A stretch of DNA of 64,000 nt from Toxorhynchites rutilus septentrionalis (Eukaryota > Arthropoda > Insecta > Diptera > Culicidae), in assembly GCF_029784135.1 (NCBI RefSeq), contig NC_073744.1:12671929-12735928 (forward strand), given 5' to 3'. The notes beneath the pieces were generated by a model. The model saw only the letters and a program-made list of their open reading frames with translations, searched no databases and had not been told where the DNA came from. This document shows, in pieces, positions 1 through 10,729 of the stretch (the stretch's first letter is position 1; every line of letters begins with the position of its first letter). The translations under genes and the position numbers were made by a program.

Positions 1-176
1 CTCGTGCCAAAACCGAGAAGAACAAATCGCAGGTGCGTGTGATCGATGATGTGCACAATCACCCGAAGCACATGGATCGTCGCAAAAGTGGAGTACTGCG
101 AAAGTTGCTAGAAGAAAGAAAGCGAGACAATCAGGATAGCGGGAGTCCTCAAAAATCAATGAAAGTAACCCGTTAA
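1..176 (+). CDS. mod(mdg4): FLYWCH cassette, 3' part only (cut by window edge)
   Basis: The window opens inside an exon that reads 57 codons to TAA at 174-176. The visible protein has the end of a FLYWCH zinc finger, with an HNH (VHNHPKHM) preceded by a basic strand, then a Lys/Arg/Glu-rich tail. The two zinc-binding cysteines would lie left of position 1. An AATAAA at 186-191 closes the cassette. FLYWCH fingers form the variable C-termini of the Mod(mdg4) BTB proteins in flies, where they mediate protein contacts on chromatin. The locus name is inferred from the array, since the common BTB exons are outside the window. Confidence 0.72.
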   Translation, partial: RAKTEKNKSQVRVIDDVHNHPKHMDRRKSGVLRKLLEERKRDNQDSGSPQKSMKVTR

Positions 177-304
177 AACACCAGAAATAAAGAAAAACTG
201 AAAAGAAACCTAAGATTTTTTTTTTACATTTTAGTTAACTAGTTTTGCTTGGTGATCAAACATTGTTCTAGTATAGCTTCTTGTTCAATTATTTCTACCT
301 CTAG

Positions 305-570
305 GAGTGGAATACGGCCCAACATTCTACGCTTTGAGCCCTAGGGGGGCATTTCAGCTTGTCGTTCGTAGTTTCCCTTACACGCAACAATTCAAGAAAA
401 CGAAGTCAGGAAAGGTTCACTGGCGATGTGTTCGGTCTCAAACTACAGGTTGCCCTTCCAGAGTACGTACACATCTCGAGAAAATCGAGAAGATATCGTA
501 TGAACACAACCATGAGATGTCACAAGAACGTCGTATTGCCCTCAAGCAGCTTTTTTGGAACGACAAGTAG
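305..570 (+). CDS. mod(mdg4): FLYWCH alternative 3' cassette
   Basis: The acceptor is the AG at 303-304 after a T-rich tract. The exon opens with GA then GTG and runs 87 codons to TAG. The FLYWCH finger shows the FxL-type opening strand (FQLVVRSFPY), then HWRC, Cx7C spacing and a final HNHE. There is no plausible start codon of its own, so it can only be translated after splicing to an upstream exon. AATAAA lies at 625-630. It is a near copy of the next cassette (the 5' ends are almost the same for about 80 bases), so the two arose by a recent tandem duplication. Confidence 0.75.
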
Positions 571-717
571 GGCAATCATCGTCATCATTCGAAAAAAAAA
601 ATAACCAGGGTAGCCAAAACCAAAAATAAAGAAAAACTGAAAAGAAACCTAAGATTTTCTATAAAATCGTAATCATTCAGTTTAGTTTTTTTTTTGTTTA
701 ATTATTCCCACCTCTAG

Positions 718-971
718 GAATTGAATACGGCCCAACATGCTACGCTTTGAGCCCCAGGGGGGCATTTCAGCTTGTCGTTCGTGGTTTCCCTTACATGCAA
801 TTCATGATACAAAAGTCAGGAAAGGTTTTATGGCGATGTATTCGGTTTCAATGCCCTTCCATGGTATGTACATACTTCGAGAGAATCGAGAAGATGTGGA
901 ATGAACATAACCATGAGGTGGTACAAGAACATCGAATCACCCTCAAACTGCTCTTTTGGAACGACAAGTAG
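718..971 (+). CDS. mod(mdg4): FLYWCH cassette with shortened Cys spacing
   Basis: The acceptor AG is at 716-717 and the reading frame opens with GA plus ATT, giving 83 codons to TAG at 969-971. It duplicates the cassette at 305-570, but three residues are missing between the two zinc-binding cysteines (Cx4C instead of Cx7C) and a further Cys appears downstream (MVCTY). The end of the finger (EHNHEV) is intact. No stop or frameshift is seen, so it is still an open exon, but zinc binding may be changed. No AATAAA was found close behind it. Confidence 0.65.
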
Positions 972-1117
972 GACAACCATCGTCATCATTGGATCAATGC
1001 TAATATCTGCTCGAATAAACGATTCTTTGAATATAGTAATGGGTTTTCAAAAATTATTTTCCCGATTAAAAATGACGTATCGTCGTGAATTGTTCTAATG
1101 AATGCTTATCCTTCTAG

Positions 1118-1503
1118 GAAGCGCAAAAGTGCCGCCAAGGAGGGCCTACAAACGAGCCGAATTGGAGAAATCCGACCGTCCTTATAACTACAATCGACGA
1201 GGGAATCTCGTCTACGATGATTACACCTTTTCCAAGACAAGTACAAACGGAGTGGAAAATGTTGTCTACTGGAGATGTACCGGGTATCGTAAGCACAAAT
1301 GTAGAGCTTCGTTGAAAACCCAGCGTAAAGATTTGTTTGTCGTCAATGTGGTGCACAATCATGAACCAAATGCAGTTGGTGGCCGCATTATATCATCGTC
1401 CGCCCTGCCCGTTTGGAGTGTAAGCATCACACGATGTTCGCATGTGAAAGAATGATTTTCATTTTCTCCTATTTTGTTTCAGGTCTCTGCTGAAACTAGC
1501 TAA
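1118..1503 (+). CDS. mod(mdg4): FLYWCH cassette with a 7-codon terminal exon
   Basis: Exon 1 is 1118-1419 (acceptor AG 1116-1117, opening GA plus AGC). It carries a long basic lead, then a FLYWCH finger with VYWRC, Cx7C and VHNHEP. A GTAAGC donor follows at 1420, and a TTTTGTTTCAG acceptor at 1472-1482 leads to a tiny last exon, 1483-1503, coding VSAETS and a stop. If the intron is retained the frame stays open to 1455, so both forms end in soluble tails. AATAAA is at 1531-1536. The micro-exon is supported by good splice signals and a kept frame but needs a transcript to confirm. Confidence 0.72.
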
Positions 1504-1638
1504 TATCATCAAACCGCCCGATCATTGTGAAATAAAAATGGAACGAACTAAAATCCTGTTTTCTTATATATGGCTTATGATATTTGTAGTGTTCTTCTTT
1601 TAACAAATGCACTAACATTTCTTCTTTTCTTTTCACAG

Positions 1639-2033
1639 GCAAGCTAAAAGTAGCATCTTTACCGATTATTTTGAAGAAAATCAAAATTAAACGGCCTAAG
1701 AAAATGTTCCCATCCACAAAACTACCCACACCGACAACGCCCTCGAAACAAGCTGCATCTGTTGTCCGAGCAAACCCCGATATGGTTCTAACCCACGACG
1801 GCAGTAAGGTAATGCCCGAATCGATCGTGAAGCAACTCTCGAATGGCCACACGCTGATGATTTTCAAGAAAGCGCGCGTCCGGGGTTTTTGCGTTGACTG
1901 TATTCGCAAGACACAGGACCCCCAGTACAAGAAGCGGCTGAGCAAAATATTCACTTACTGCTCGGCATGTCCCGGTGGACAATGGATATGTGAGACGTGC
2001 TTCGATGAAAAACATCATGTAGAGAACCATTGA
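1639..2033 (+). CDS. mod(mdg4): Alternative cassette with piggyBac-like Cys-rich C-terminal domain
   Basis: The acceptor (TTTTCACAG, ending 1638) is in the shared phase, and 130 codons run to TGA. The first half is basic and Pro/Thr-rich. The second half has CVDC, then YCSAC, then WICETCF and KHH: CxxC-CxxC-CxxC with a His at the end. That order is the cross-brace zinc domain found at the C-terminus of piggyBac-type transposases (Tnp zinc-ribbon families). It is not a FLYWCH finger. No DDE catalytic part is present, so this would be a captured binding domain used as a variable tail. AATAAA is at 2043-2048. The domain assignment rests on Cys spacing only. Confidence 0.6.
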
Positions 2034-2164
2034 ATCGAATCGAATAAAGTCGTGCTGCCGTGCGTTAAACAGTCATTTTCGTATCGAATCAATTGTCGCA
2101 TTTTCTGATCTGTTTTCCTCAGTCAGACTATTTATTAATAACCAATGTTTTAATACAGTTGTAG

Positions 2165-2475
2165 GCAAAGCACTCTTCAAAATTGGGAACCGTAACTCTC
2201 TGAAGCTGTACTACGATGGCAATTTCTATAACCGCTCCTACACAACGGAGAGCACGAGTAAGTGGGTGTGCGACCGGAAGAACTCGCTGAAATGCCGTGG
2301 CCGCATCCGTCTGAACAGGGATAAAACGTGTGTGGTGCTCAACTCCAATCATAACCATCCGCAGAGAGAGAAAAATTCAATTGGAATGTTAATCGATTTC
2401 ACCGATCAAGATTTGAGCACAATGTTGCAAAAAGATGCATCCAAAAATGATTATGAAGCAAACAAAAACAAATAA
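2165..2475 (+). CDS. mod(mdg4): FLYWCH alternative 3' cassette with two tandem acceptors
   Basis: There are two usable acceptors 6 bases apart (AG ending 2158 and AG ending 2164); both give the shared phase, so isoforms could differ by two residues. The exon gives 102 codons from AAA at 2167 to TAA at 2473-2475. The FLYWCH finger is clear: LKLYYDGNFY, KWVC, Cx7C, CRGR and NHNHPQ. An acidic and amide-rich tail follows. The stop codon overlaps AATAAA at 2471-2476, so the 3' UTR must be very short. Confidence 0.78.
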
Positions 2476-2586
2476 ACGCAAATGCAGTGATCAAAGAATA
2501 CACACTTTCAGCGCCTATTCTATTCCACCACAGGCTGGCCATTCTAGTAACGCTTCATTAATACGCTTCTCTTTTCCTTTTTTCAG

Positions 2587-3099
2587 TAAACAAAATTCAC
2601 AAGCTGCAGAAACGAATTTATTACCTCAAAAAAGTTGCCGGCGAGTTCGAACTGCACGACCGAAATCCGGTCAAACCTCAGTTAGAACATCTGCAGCGCG
2701 ATCTGAAAGCGTTGAAGGGAACGCTGCCGACTCAGCCGTCATCGAACACGGTGGCGCCGGATAAACTTTCGTCCGTCGACGGTTTCCGCTTTCCGCTGAC
2801 TGAGAAGGACGAGATAGAGCGACTGGAGGTCGAGGTTCAGAATGATCCCGAAATCCGGGAGCAATATGTTAGTATATATGAATGTTTGATTTATTCGCAG
2901 TCATATTATCGCTCGGATTTCTATTTGTAGGTAGAATATTTGGCACGCAGGAAACCCAAGTCGATGAATTTGGTTCAGTTTCTACCGATGATTTTCTCGG
3001 ATGAAGCGTTAGTTGGTTATAACTACCACGGATCGCATACCTCCGGCCAAACTAAACGACCCATGAAGGGATACTCGATTTTCTCTTCCTGCTTCTTAG
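2587..3099 (+). CDS. mod(mdg4): DUF4806-like cassette D1, exons 1-2
   Basis: Exon 1 is 2587-2867 (acceptor TTTTTTCAG; opens TA plus AAC) and exon 2 is 2931-3099. Exon 1 codes a charged, probably coiled-coil lead, then the DUF4806 opening GFRFPL and EIERLEVEV ending in REQY. Exon 2 codes VEYLARRKP, FSDEALVGYNYHG and MKGYSIFSSC. Intron 1 is phase 0 and intron 2 is phase 1. The third exon lies at 4237-4379, beyond an intron enlarged by a LINE fragment; together they give 196 residues. DUF4806 has no known activity. A paralogue with very similar exon 3 lies at 57026-57661. Confidence 0.78.
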
Positions 3100-3159
3100 G
3101 TTTGTATTGAATTTCTCGTCGATCTAAAGTTCCCGGAAATCAGTCATGTGTGTTGTCCC

Positions 3160-4090
3160 CGTCAAACCAGTGCGCGCAATCCAGGAAAGATGAGCTTATT
3201 TGTCCTCTCTTCAAGAAAAGCGACAAACATGACTATGAAAACTTTCGTGCAGTCACCGCTCTCTGAATGCTCCTATAAAATGCGTTCTCGGTTTATCTTC
3301 CTTCGTTAATCACCACTAGCGAACATGGAAGTGTGTCAGTGGCTATAAACCCATAACGTTACTCAGCTGCGTGGGGAGAGTAATGGAAAAGATGGTTAAC
3401 AGAAGATTGACTGAGATGCTGGAAAGAGAGATGCTCTTGGACGAACGGCATTTTGGATTCCGCTCTGGTAGAGGAGTCGAAACCCCAGTGGAACATGAAG
3501 TATGCCTCCCTAAGCATTTCAAGTCCTCAAATGTTAGCACCTGTGCTCTCTCAGACATTAGTAAAGCTTATGATCAGGTGTGGCGGCGCCATATTCTGAC
3601 AACGTACGTACCTAGCAGCTAGCTTTCTAACCGAAAGAACTTCCAAAGTAGCAGTTAGGGATTGCCTCTCCAGCTGAAAACGGATATCCCAAAGGTGCAA
3701 TTCTATCGGTCACTCTTTTCCTGGTAGCGATGAATTCGATTTCATCCCTGATGGAATGAAGGTCATCCTCTATGCGGATGACATACTTCTAATATCATCA
3801 GGCTTATGGCAGAAATCCAGGAATCGATTGCAAAGCGCAGTTAAGAGAGTATCGATGTGGGCAGACGAAGTTGGGCTCACGATTTCTAGTGAGAAATCAA
3901 GTATTTTAGCAATAGGACTACGGGCCATGGTAGAGCTATCCCAGAGGGATACAGCCATAAACTCCTCGGAGTGTTGATTGATAGAAACTGTGATTTCCGA
4001 GGCTACTACAATCCGAATTGTAGCCTCGGAAATCATGTTTTTGGTGATGTCAACGTATTCTCGTTCAGGGACCAAGTTTTGGCTAGAGTG
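3160..4090 (+). mobile_element. Non-LTR retrotransposon fragment (reverse transcriptase) in the D1 intron
   Basis: Broken reverse-transcriptase pieces lie in the sense direction. ITLLSCVGRVMEKMVNRRL and FGFRSGR are seen at about 3350-3600 and YADDILLISS at about 3770-3800. Stops and frame changes separate them, and the YADD and fingers regions are closer than in a full enzyme, so internal sequence is lost. An earlier piece at about 3180-3260 (ELICPLFKK) reads as another RT stretch. It is dead and lies wholly inside the intron between D1 exons 2 and 3. The ends are approximate. Confidence 0.7.
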
Positions 4091-4236
4091 CTAGAGTTTG
4101 AGTTGGGATATCGGCAAGACTATGAAAAGCATCAAAACCGATAAGAACACCACACCGTGATGGTTCTGGGAACTTTATGAGATAAAAAATATACCCAGAA
4201 AATCATTCGCCTAATCTACAATTCCATCCATTTCAG

Positions 4237-4379
4237 ATGCCTTTGAGACAGATGGCCTAACTGTGAATGAACTCACCAATCAACTCACTACGGCTATCAA
4301 ACAGAGCCGAAACAGGATGCGCCAAAGGACTTTCAGAGCGAAAAAATCCATCAAACGCATAGCCGATAAAAGCACTTAA
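4237..4379 (+). CDS. mod(mdg4): DUF4806-like cassette D1, terminal exon 3
   Basis: The acceptor CATTTCAG ends at 4236. Joining to the phase-1 end of exon 2 (last base 3099) makes GAT, and the frame runs to TAA at 4377-4379. The product begins DAFETDGL and ends in a strongly basic helix (KQSRNRMRQRTFRAKKSIK), typical of exon 3 in all these cassettes. AATAAA is at 4394-4399. Although 1.1 kb of mostly LINE-derived sequence separates it from exon 2, frame, splice sites and sequence are intact. Confidence 0.78.
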
Positions 4380-4618
4380 ACTTATTTTTTACAAATAAAC
4401 TTTAGTATCATTTCGAATACCTCTGTATTGGTTAATTAATGTAATTGAAATAAGTGAATTGTTTAAGTTTAAAGCCGATAAACCATTCATTCATTTTAAT
4501 TCTATCTATCTATCAGAGTTCGTTAGTTAAACAGCAACAGAATTCATTGGACCCAACAGAAATAATTTGATCACACTAAAATAAGTATATTTTTAAATTG
4601 CTTCGCTCAATTCCACAG

Positions 4619-5332
4619 TGGAGGACAAAAGTAACAAATTAGCGTATACCAAGCTAGAGATGGAACGACTGAGTCGTCGAATCGAGCAATACCGTGTGCC
4701 GCAGGACGAGCAAGACCTGAACAAAATACGTATGCTACGGAAAGAACTCAAAATTTTGGACGAAGAATTTAAAAGCTTATCGAGGGCAGCTTCGAAACAG
4801 CGTGTATGTGGCTTCCAGTTCCCAATCACGTGCGAGCAAGACATCGAACGGCTGGAGGCAACCGTCCAGATCGATTCGGACATTCGTAGTCAATATGTGA
4901 GTATTGTTTGTTCGAAGCATTTGTTTTGAAACTTCGGTTTGACTTTGTTTGACTTTTTTCGCAGATCAACTATCTCACCGCGATGAAACCATTGCGTCTC
5001 TCGATTGTTCAGGCGTTCAATAAATTTTTCACCGACCAAGCCATGACTAACTACAACTGGCATGGACTGGAAAAAGCCGAGCACCCGCGGACGCCCAAGA
5101 AAGCTATGCAGAAATACGAAATTTTCTACAGTTGCATGTTGGGTATGGCCGCCAAAGTGTGTGAATCAATGTTCGATGTTCACAATTTTTGCATTTTACA
5201 GAGGCATGGGAGAGTCACGGTATTGACCATGATTTTTTGGTGGAACAGCTGAAGAAAACGGTGTACCATATTTGCCGTCGGCGTTATACTAAGAAACAAG
5301 CCATGAAGAAGAAGAAATACAGGCTAGATTGA
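4619..5332 (+). CDS. mod(mdg4): DUF4806-like cassette D2 (three exons)
   Basis: Exons are 4619-4896, 4965-5142 and 5202-5332, joined in phases 0 and 1, with GTGAGT and GTATGG donors and TTCGCAG and TTTTACAG acceptors. The product adds 194 residues. Exon 1 has a heptad-rich charged lead (likely coiled coil) and then GFQFPI and DIERLEATV ending SQY. Exon 2 has INYLTAMKP, FTDQAMTNYNWHG and KYEIFYSCML. Exon 3 begins EAWESHG and ends in a run of Lys and Arg. It is the best-formed cassette of the first DUF4806 block. Confidence 0.82.
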
Positions 5333-5525
5333 CACCTTCTTTAGAATCTGTGTTTTGCTTTACTTTTCAGCTCACGTGTCGAAGTTGGTTCGATATCCAT
5401 GACTGTAACTAATGCTTTGAATGGGTCCATTGTAGGTTCCAACCATTCCACAGTGCGACAGCCTCAAGCAAGCCTGCGAGCATTGAAGGTGTTGCCAAAT
5501 CGCAGATGATCACCATCTTGTTCAG

Positions 5526-5899
5526 AGCGAATAAGCGAGCTTCAGAAGGCAATTAGGAGAATCGACTCAGACCTCCGCCAATAGTTGGCTCAGAACTTGA
5601 AGAAACCTGTGCGCGTGAATGGGTTCAAATTTTCCTTGACCTACAATGAGGACATAGAACGTCTTGAACTGACGGTGAAGCGAAATCGTAGCATAAGAAA
5701 GCAATACGTGAGTGAGACACGAAGTCAATAGATTTCATTTGTAGATCTGATCCTTTTTTTTTCTCGTAGAGAAACTATCTATGCACAGTTGTACGGTGGA
5801 AAAATGCTTCGGCTCTTACCCTCATCTCTAAGGAACTCATGCTCGAGCTTCCTAGCGTTGGTCACCTTTGTTTCAACAGGACACTACAACAGTTAGAGG
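5526..5899 (+). pseudogene. Decayed DUF4806-like cassette D3
   Basis: A recognisable exon 1 spans 5526-5707. It starts after TTGTTCAG in the shared phase and holds VNGFKFSL and DIERLELTV ending KQY, followed by a GTGAGT donor. A TAG interrupts the frame after about 16 codons. A possible exon 2 starts at 5770 (RNYL) but soon loses similarity to the family and no third exon was found. I call it a pseudo-cassette. The intact donor and acceptor mean it could still be spliced and give a truncated tail. Confidence 0.65.
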
Positions 5900-6779
5900 T
5901 AAGAGGACAAACCATAATCATCGATACTATTGGGTCCCAGTGAGATGATATTCTTTTAAGGGATCCAAAAGAGTGCAAATATCAATTTATCATTATTTTT
6001 AAAATAGGAGTGATAATACCACTGTCTGTCTGTCTGGCTGGCTGTCTACAATTATATGTTGTAACATTTATATTAGAAAATAATTTATTTTTGTATATTT
6101 TTTTCACGTCTCGACAGGATAATTCCTAATCGGTACATGTCTCGACGGGTAAACGGATAATGGTGTAATTGCCTGGATGGAGGAACACTGCGAGGATCGT
6201 TCCGGCGGAATGAGTATCAAGAAGGACGTCTTCAAACCGGTACGTATCCCACGAGAGTAGCTGTGATGGGTTGCGCGTCAATTTGGAGGGCAATTCCTAA
6301 TGTGCATGTGTGCATGCGCATGTCTCGACGAGTGAATGGATGCTGACACAATTGGCACAATTGGAATGAAATGAAGAAAGGGAAAGGGTATTAACAACCG
6401 ATGAAGTGAATGAGCACCGCCGCCCCCGAAGTAGTCGCCTTGGAGTGGTCTCGGGGGAACGAGGCGACGAGAAGAGAGCTTGAATTTTAGTGGGTGAGCC
6501 CAACACGACGTCTGGATTAACCCGTCCCAGATAAGGCTGGTAGAGAATTTTCTTACCTCTTTGAAAAAATGGATGAGTTATATATATGATATAACCGCAA
6601 GGTTGACGTGGGACTACCGTTGGCTTATTAATCAATTGTTTGTACTGATTAAATTATTGATCCAATGAAACAATTTTCGAACTCAATTGAATTCAACATA
6701 TTTGGTGTGTAAGTGAATAATTTGAACAAACGCCATGTAATGCAAGGCACCTTGATTTAGATGGCTGTGCTAGGGAACA
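5900..6779 (+). repeat. Repeat-derived spacer with a LINE tail and MITE fragment
   Basis: No gene is seen here. A short GTCT/GGCT microsatellite lies near 6025-6050. Bases 6110-6270 match the segment around 19490-19640 (AATCGGTACAYGTCTC, then CTGCGAGGAYCGTT), so both are copies of one repeat, probably a LINE tail. Bases 6570-6740 match the repeat at 42553-42700, which includes the end motif TTGACGTGGGACTAC. Confidence 0.55.
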
Positions 6780-8255
6780 CATTTCGATGGGAACAAACTA
6801 TCAGGCGATCTATCTTCATATAGGCCCATTTGCCTTTTGGATACGCTCGGAAAGCTGCTAGAGAGGGTAATACTCAGCAGATTGACGAGGTACACAGGGA
6901 GTGAACATGGTCTTTCGAACATGCAGTTTAGGTTCCGGAAAAATAGATCCACAGTGGATCATATCAGTCACCGAAGCATTGAAGCAGAAAAGGCGCGGAA
7001 ATCGATAGTGTACCGTTATAACAGTCGACGTGAAAAATGCATTCAGGGCCAGATGTGATGCCATCTCTAAAGCCTTGCACAGACTGAAGGTACCAAACTA
7101 TCTCTATATGATTCTGAAAAGCCACTTCCAGAATCGAATCGATTTACGACTGCAAGGGAACCAGTGCCGTCGACTGGAATGTGCGGAGGGGGCGGACCGC
7201 CCCCCGGGTGCACGTTATTTAGGGGTGCAGAATGAACCGAATTTGTATGAAGAAATTGGATAAGTATGATTTATTCTTTTTCTGGTGAGGCGGTGGGGGT
7301 GCAAATCGATACTTTCGCCCCGAGTGCGAAAGCTTCACTCGACACCACTAGATGGGACAGAAGTCTTTTAACATTACAGCAGGGGTACCACAAGACTAAA
7401 TACTGGATCCAACACCGTGGAACGGGATGTACGATGGAGTACTGACATTGAGGTTCCCAACGAGCGATTACAGGCTTCGCTGGCGATGTTTCTTTAACGG
7501 TGACCGGTGAGACACGAGATAAAATCAATATGCTGGCTGCTGAGGCGATAAAAATTGTGGAAACTGGATGAAAGAGGCAGGGCTACAGATAGCCAACCAC
7601 AAAACTGAAATGGTGTTGCTCAGCAATCGCAGGGCTGTGCAGCAGGCGAACATCGCTGTTGGGGCGCACACTATCGTCTCCAAACGTGAGCTAAAATATC
7701 TTGGTTTGATCCAGCCACTTTTTTTACGCATGTAAGAAAGTGACAAAGCTAGATTCATGCCGAATAATGCAGGGCCAAGTAGTAACAAGAGGCGTCTTCT
7801 GACCGGCGTAGCCACGTCAATACACCGGTACAGTGGTCCGGCAGCTCTCGAACTGCAACAGAACCGCAAGTTGCTGAACAAAACATTTAGAATAATGGCG
7901 ATGAGAGTAGCGAGTGCCTATAGAACGATATCTGCCGAAGCCGTATGCGTCATTGCTGGAATGATTTCAATCACCATCATTCTAGACGGAGACACCATGC
8001 GTTACAAGAAAAGAACGGCAAATGCACAGAGCAACAGAGAAGTGTGGGCAGAAGTAAAATCTGGTTCAATTTGTAAGTGGCAATAAGAGTGGAATAACAC
8101 GAGTGAACTTCCACCAGACGCAATTCATATCCGGGCATGGTTATTGTAGACAGTACTTGTACAGATTCGGACATGCAAGTTCCCCGTTTTGTCTAGAATG
8201 CAATGCAGTCACACCCCAGTCAACACGGCGACTGGATGTCTTAAGAAGATCTCCA
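6780..8255 (+). mobile_element. R1-like non-LTR retrotransposon fragment
   Basis: Several sense-frame pieces belong to one decayed reverse-transcriptase protein. LDTLGKLLERVILSRLTRY and QFRFRKNRSTVDHI lie at about 6837-6970, the YLYMILKSHF region at 7090-7140, and the C-terminal SAYRTISAEAVCVIAGM block at 7906-7970. The C-terminal block matches one at 18900-18990, so both are copies of one family. Stops and frame changes make it non-functional. Clade assignment by eye only. Confidence 0.65.
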
Positions 8256-8261
8256 CCACCT

Positions 8262-10722
8262 TCCCAAAAAAATTATAGGAGGTTGTGTCCAAGATATGAC
8301 CGCATTGTTGACGTAGAACTACACTGTTATTTTATATAAGTCGCTTGTTTCCACCTTCGGATATTATTCTAGAATGCTGTGAAATTTTAGAAACTTGCAA
8401 GTATCAAATATCATGCTACATGTTATTTAGTATTGCCTCAAAGGAATCGCACCTCTAGGCATCGTTTGTACAACGTAAACCAAGCGCTAAACAAGCGTTC
8501 GCCATAGCATGCATACAGAGCCATTCATTGGTGGCTTGAAACTACTAGGAATATAAACACTTCTCATCATTTTGCGCTATTCTCAAAAGAAACGCTTCTG
8601 TTAATATTACTGCATTACTTGCATTATTTTCTCATGCTCGAGAGAAGCGCAGCTGTCACCCTTAGTGGAGGAAGTTTTGCTACTGGCAAGCGAAACCTAA
8701 TCACATACAAAATTCTAGAACGACATTTACTTTCTTGGTGACTAAACAAGCGAAATAAACTCTTTTTGTTAATAACAACCTCGAAAAGAGTAGAAATGCT
8801 TCATTATGATCAATATTAGCGCAAATGCAATCCTAGTTGAAGGCAGTTTGCGACTGGCACGCAAACCCAAATAACTTATAACATTTCAGTAAGACATTCA
8901 AGATGCTTGGGGTTCCCCAGATAATTTTTTGGCGTACAACCTTAACGCTTAACGCTTGACGTGCCGAAATCGCCTACTCCGCTGTTATTCGATGCGGTGT
9001 GACACTCGCGAAGGCTCGGCTCAGTGCGAGCGTTTTTCACTGCACCAACATCGCGTGCATCATTAGATGACGCTTGCCTCGAAATTTTATTGCCCCTGAC
9101 AATGCGTTTGTTTTCTGCAGGGCACGAGCCTGCCTTACTCTTCTTCTTGCTCATCACACTACGCGAAGCGTCCAATTTATGACGCGGAAAGAAAAACACG
9201 ATACGAATAACGCGAAAAACGAACAGAAAAACCAAACGACGATATCCAAGTTGGATTACCACTGGTGGGGTCCAATCTTAGATCGAAGCGCAACGAAAGC
9301 AAAGTGAACTGGATTGCTCAACAGTCCGATGCCGAATGAAAGTTTGCCTCAGCGAGATCCACTGTTTATACTCTAGGCAAGTGTTCCCCTTCATTCTTCT
9401 ACTTTTCCTTTGTTCACGGAGACTTTAAATCCTACGATTTCCCCTCCGTTGGTCGTCGATAAGTTGCTCGTTATTGACAGCTCTGTTCGGGAAAGCACAC
9501 AAATGGACAGAACAAATGTATGGGAAAATGGAAACGCTTAAAGTTTTCATGAAATTTTCATTGTAGAACAGGCGGTTTTTTTGACGTAGAACTACGTCTT
9601 TCATTAAGGGTGCCAAATCAAAAAACAGGTCACGTTTTTATGAAATAAAGTTAACGTTAATAACTATTTTTGCCGCGAAAGGATTTTGGCGATTTGCATA
9701 CTAAACGAATCGGAAATTCTGTAAGATTTGTTTAATATGCTATACATTAGAATTCCCTGGTTTGTAAATGGTTAAAAATCATGAAAACTTTTAGCGTTTT
9801 CATTTTCCCATACATTTGTTCTGTACATTTGTGTGCTTTCCCGAACAGAGCAGTCAGTAACGAGCAACTTATCGAAGACCAACGGAGGGGTCGTAGGATT
9901 TCAAGTCTCCGTGAACAAAGAAAAAGTAGAAGAATGAAGGGGAATTTTTGCTTACAGTATAAACAGTGGATCTCGCTGAGGCAAACTTTCATTCGGCATC
10001 GGACTGTTGAGCAATCCAGTTCACTTTGCTTTCGTTGCGCTTTGATCTAAGATTGGACCCCACCAGTGGTAATCCAACTTGGATATAGTCGTGTGGTTTT
10101 TTCAGTTCGTTTTTGGCGTTATTCGTATCGTGTGTTTTTCTTTCCGCGTCATAAATTAGACACTTCGCGTAGTGTGTGATGAGCAAGAAGAAGAGGAAGG
10201 CAGGCTCGAGCCCTGCAAAAAAACGAACGCATTGCCAGGGGCAATAAAATTTCGAGGTAAGCGTCATCTAATGATGCACGCGATGTTGGTGCAGTGAAAA
10301 GCGCTCGCACTGAACGAGCCTTCGCGAGTGTGACACCGCATCGAACAACAGCGAAGTAGGCGATTTCGGCGCGTCGGTCGAACATGTAAACGCCGTTACC
10401 CAGGCAGAAACCAAATCAAACTCTCCCCGCTGGTGGTGAAGGCGGTCGCTCTTGACAAACTCATCAGCGAATTCGCATCGAAGGGTGTTACAGCAGGGTA
10501 CAAGCTGTGTGGCATAATTCAGTATTTTTCCAAGCATCTAACATTGTTTGTTTTCCGTCATCATAAGGGCTTCGTTATGGCGAAGCAGACGTTAGGATTG
10601 TGCGCCAAAGTGTTATAGAATGATATCCGAAGATATAAACAAGCGACTTATATAAAATAACAGCGTAGTTCTACGTCAACAATGCGGTCGTATCTTGGAC
10701 ACAACCTCCTGTAATTTTTTCT
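8262..10722. repeat. 2.5 kb inverted-repeat (foldback) element
   Basis: Outer arms at about 8262-8375 and 10625-10722 are reverse complements: both hold AGGTTGTGTCCAAGAT, GTTGACGTAGAACTAC and TTTATATAAGTCGCTTG. A second pair of arms, about 8944-9560 and 9770-10402, is also inverted, around a loop near 9560-9770. Open frames in the arms mirror one another and match nothing I know. Part of the inner arm is found again at 50110-50290. It could fold into a very long hairpin. No transposase was recognised, and target duplications were not resolved. Confidence 0.75.
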
Positions 10723-10729
10723 CAACGAA

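Noticed and set aside
1114..1362. Minus-strand open frames opposite FLYWCH exons as possible antisense cassettes
   Set aside because: They mirror the sense exons, carry no FLYWCH or DUF4806-like pattern and have no acceptor in the needed phase. I looked for minus-strand cassettes because Drosophila mod(mdg4) has some, and found none.
4619..5332. DUF4806-like cassettes as stand-alone genes
   Set aside because: No start codon fits the domain, no promoter is seen, and every first exon opens directly at an acceptor in the same phase as the FLYWCH exons.
8942..9262. Minus-strand frame MSKKKSKAGSCPAENK as a possible histone-like or nuclear protein
   Set aside because: It lies in an inverted-repeat arm, its mirror copy (about 10180) is broken by a stop, and the basic start does not continue into any histone pattern.
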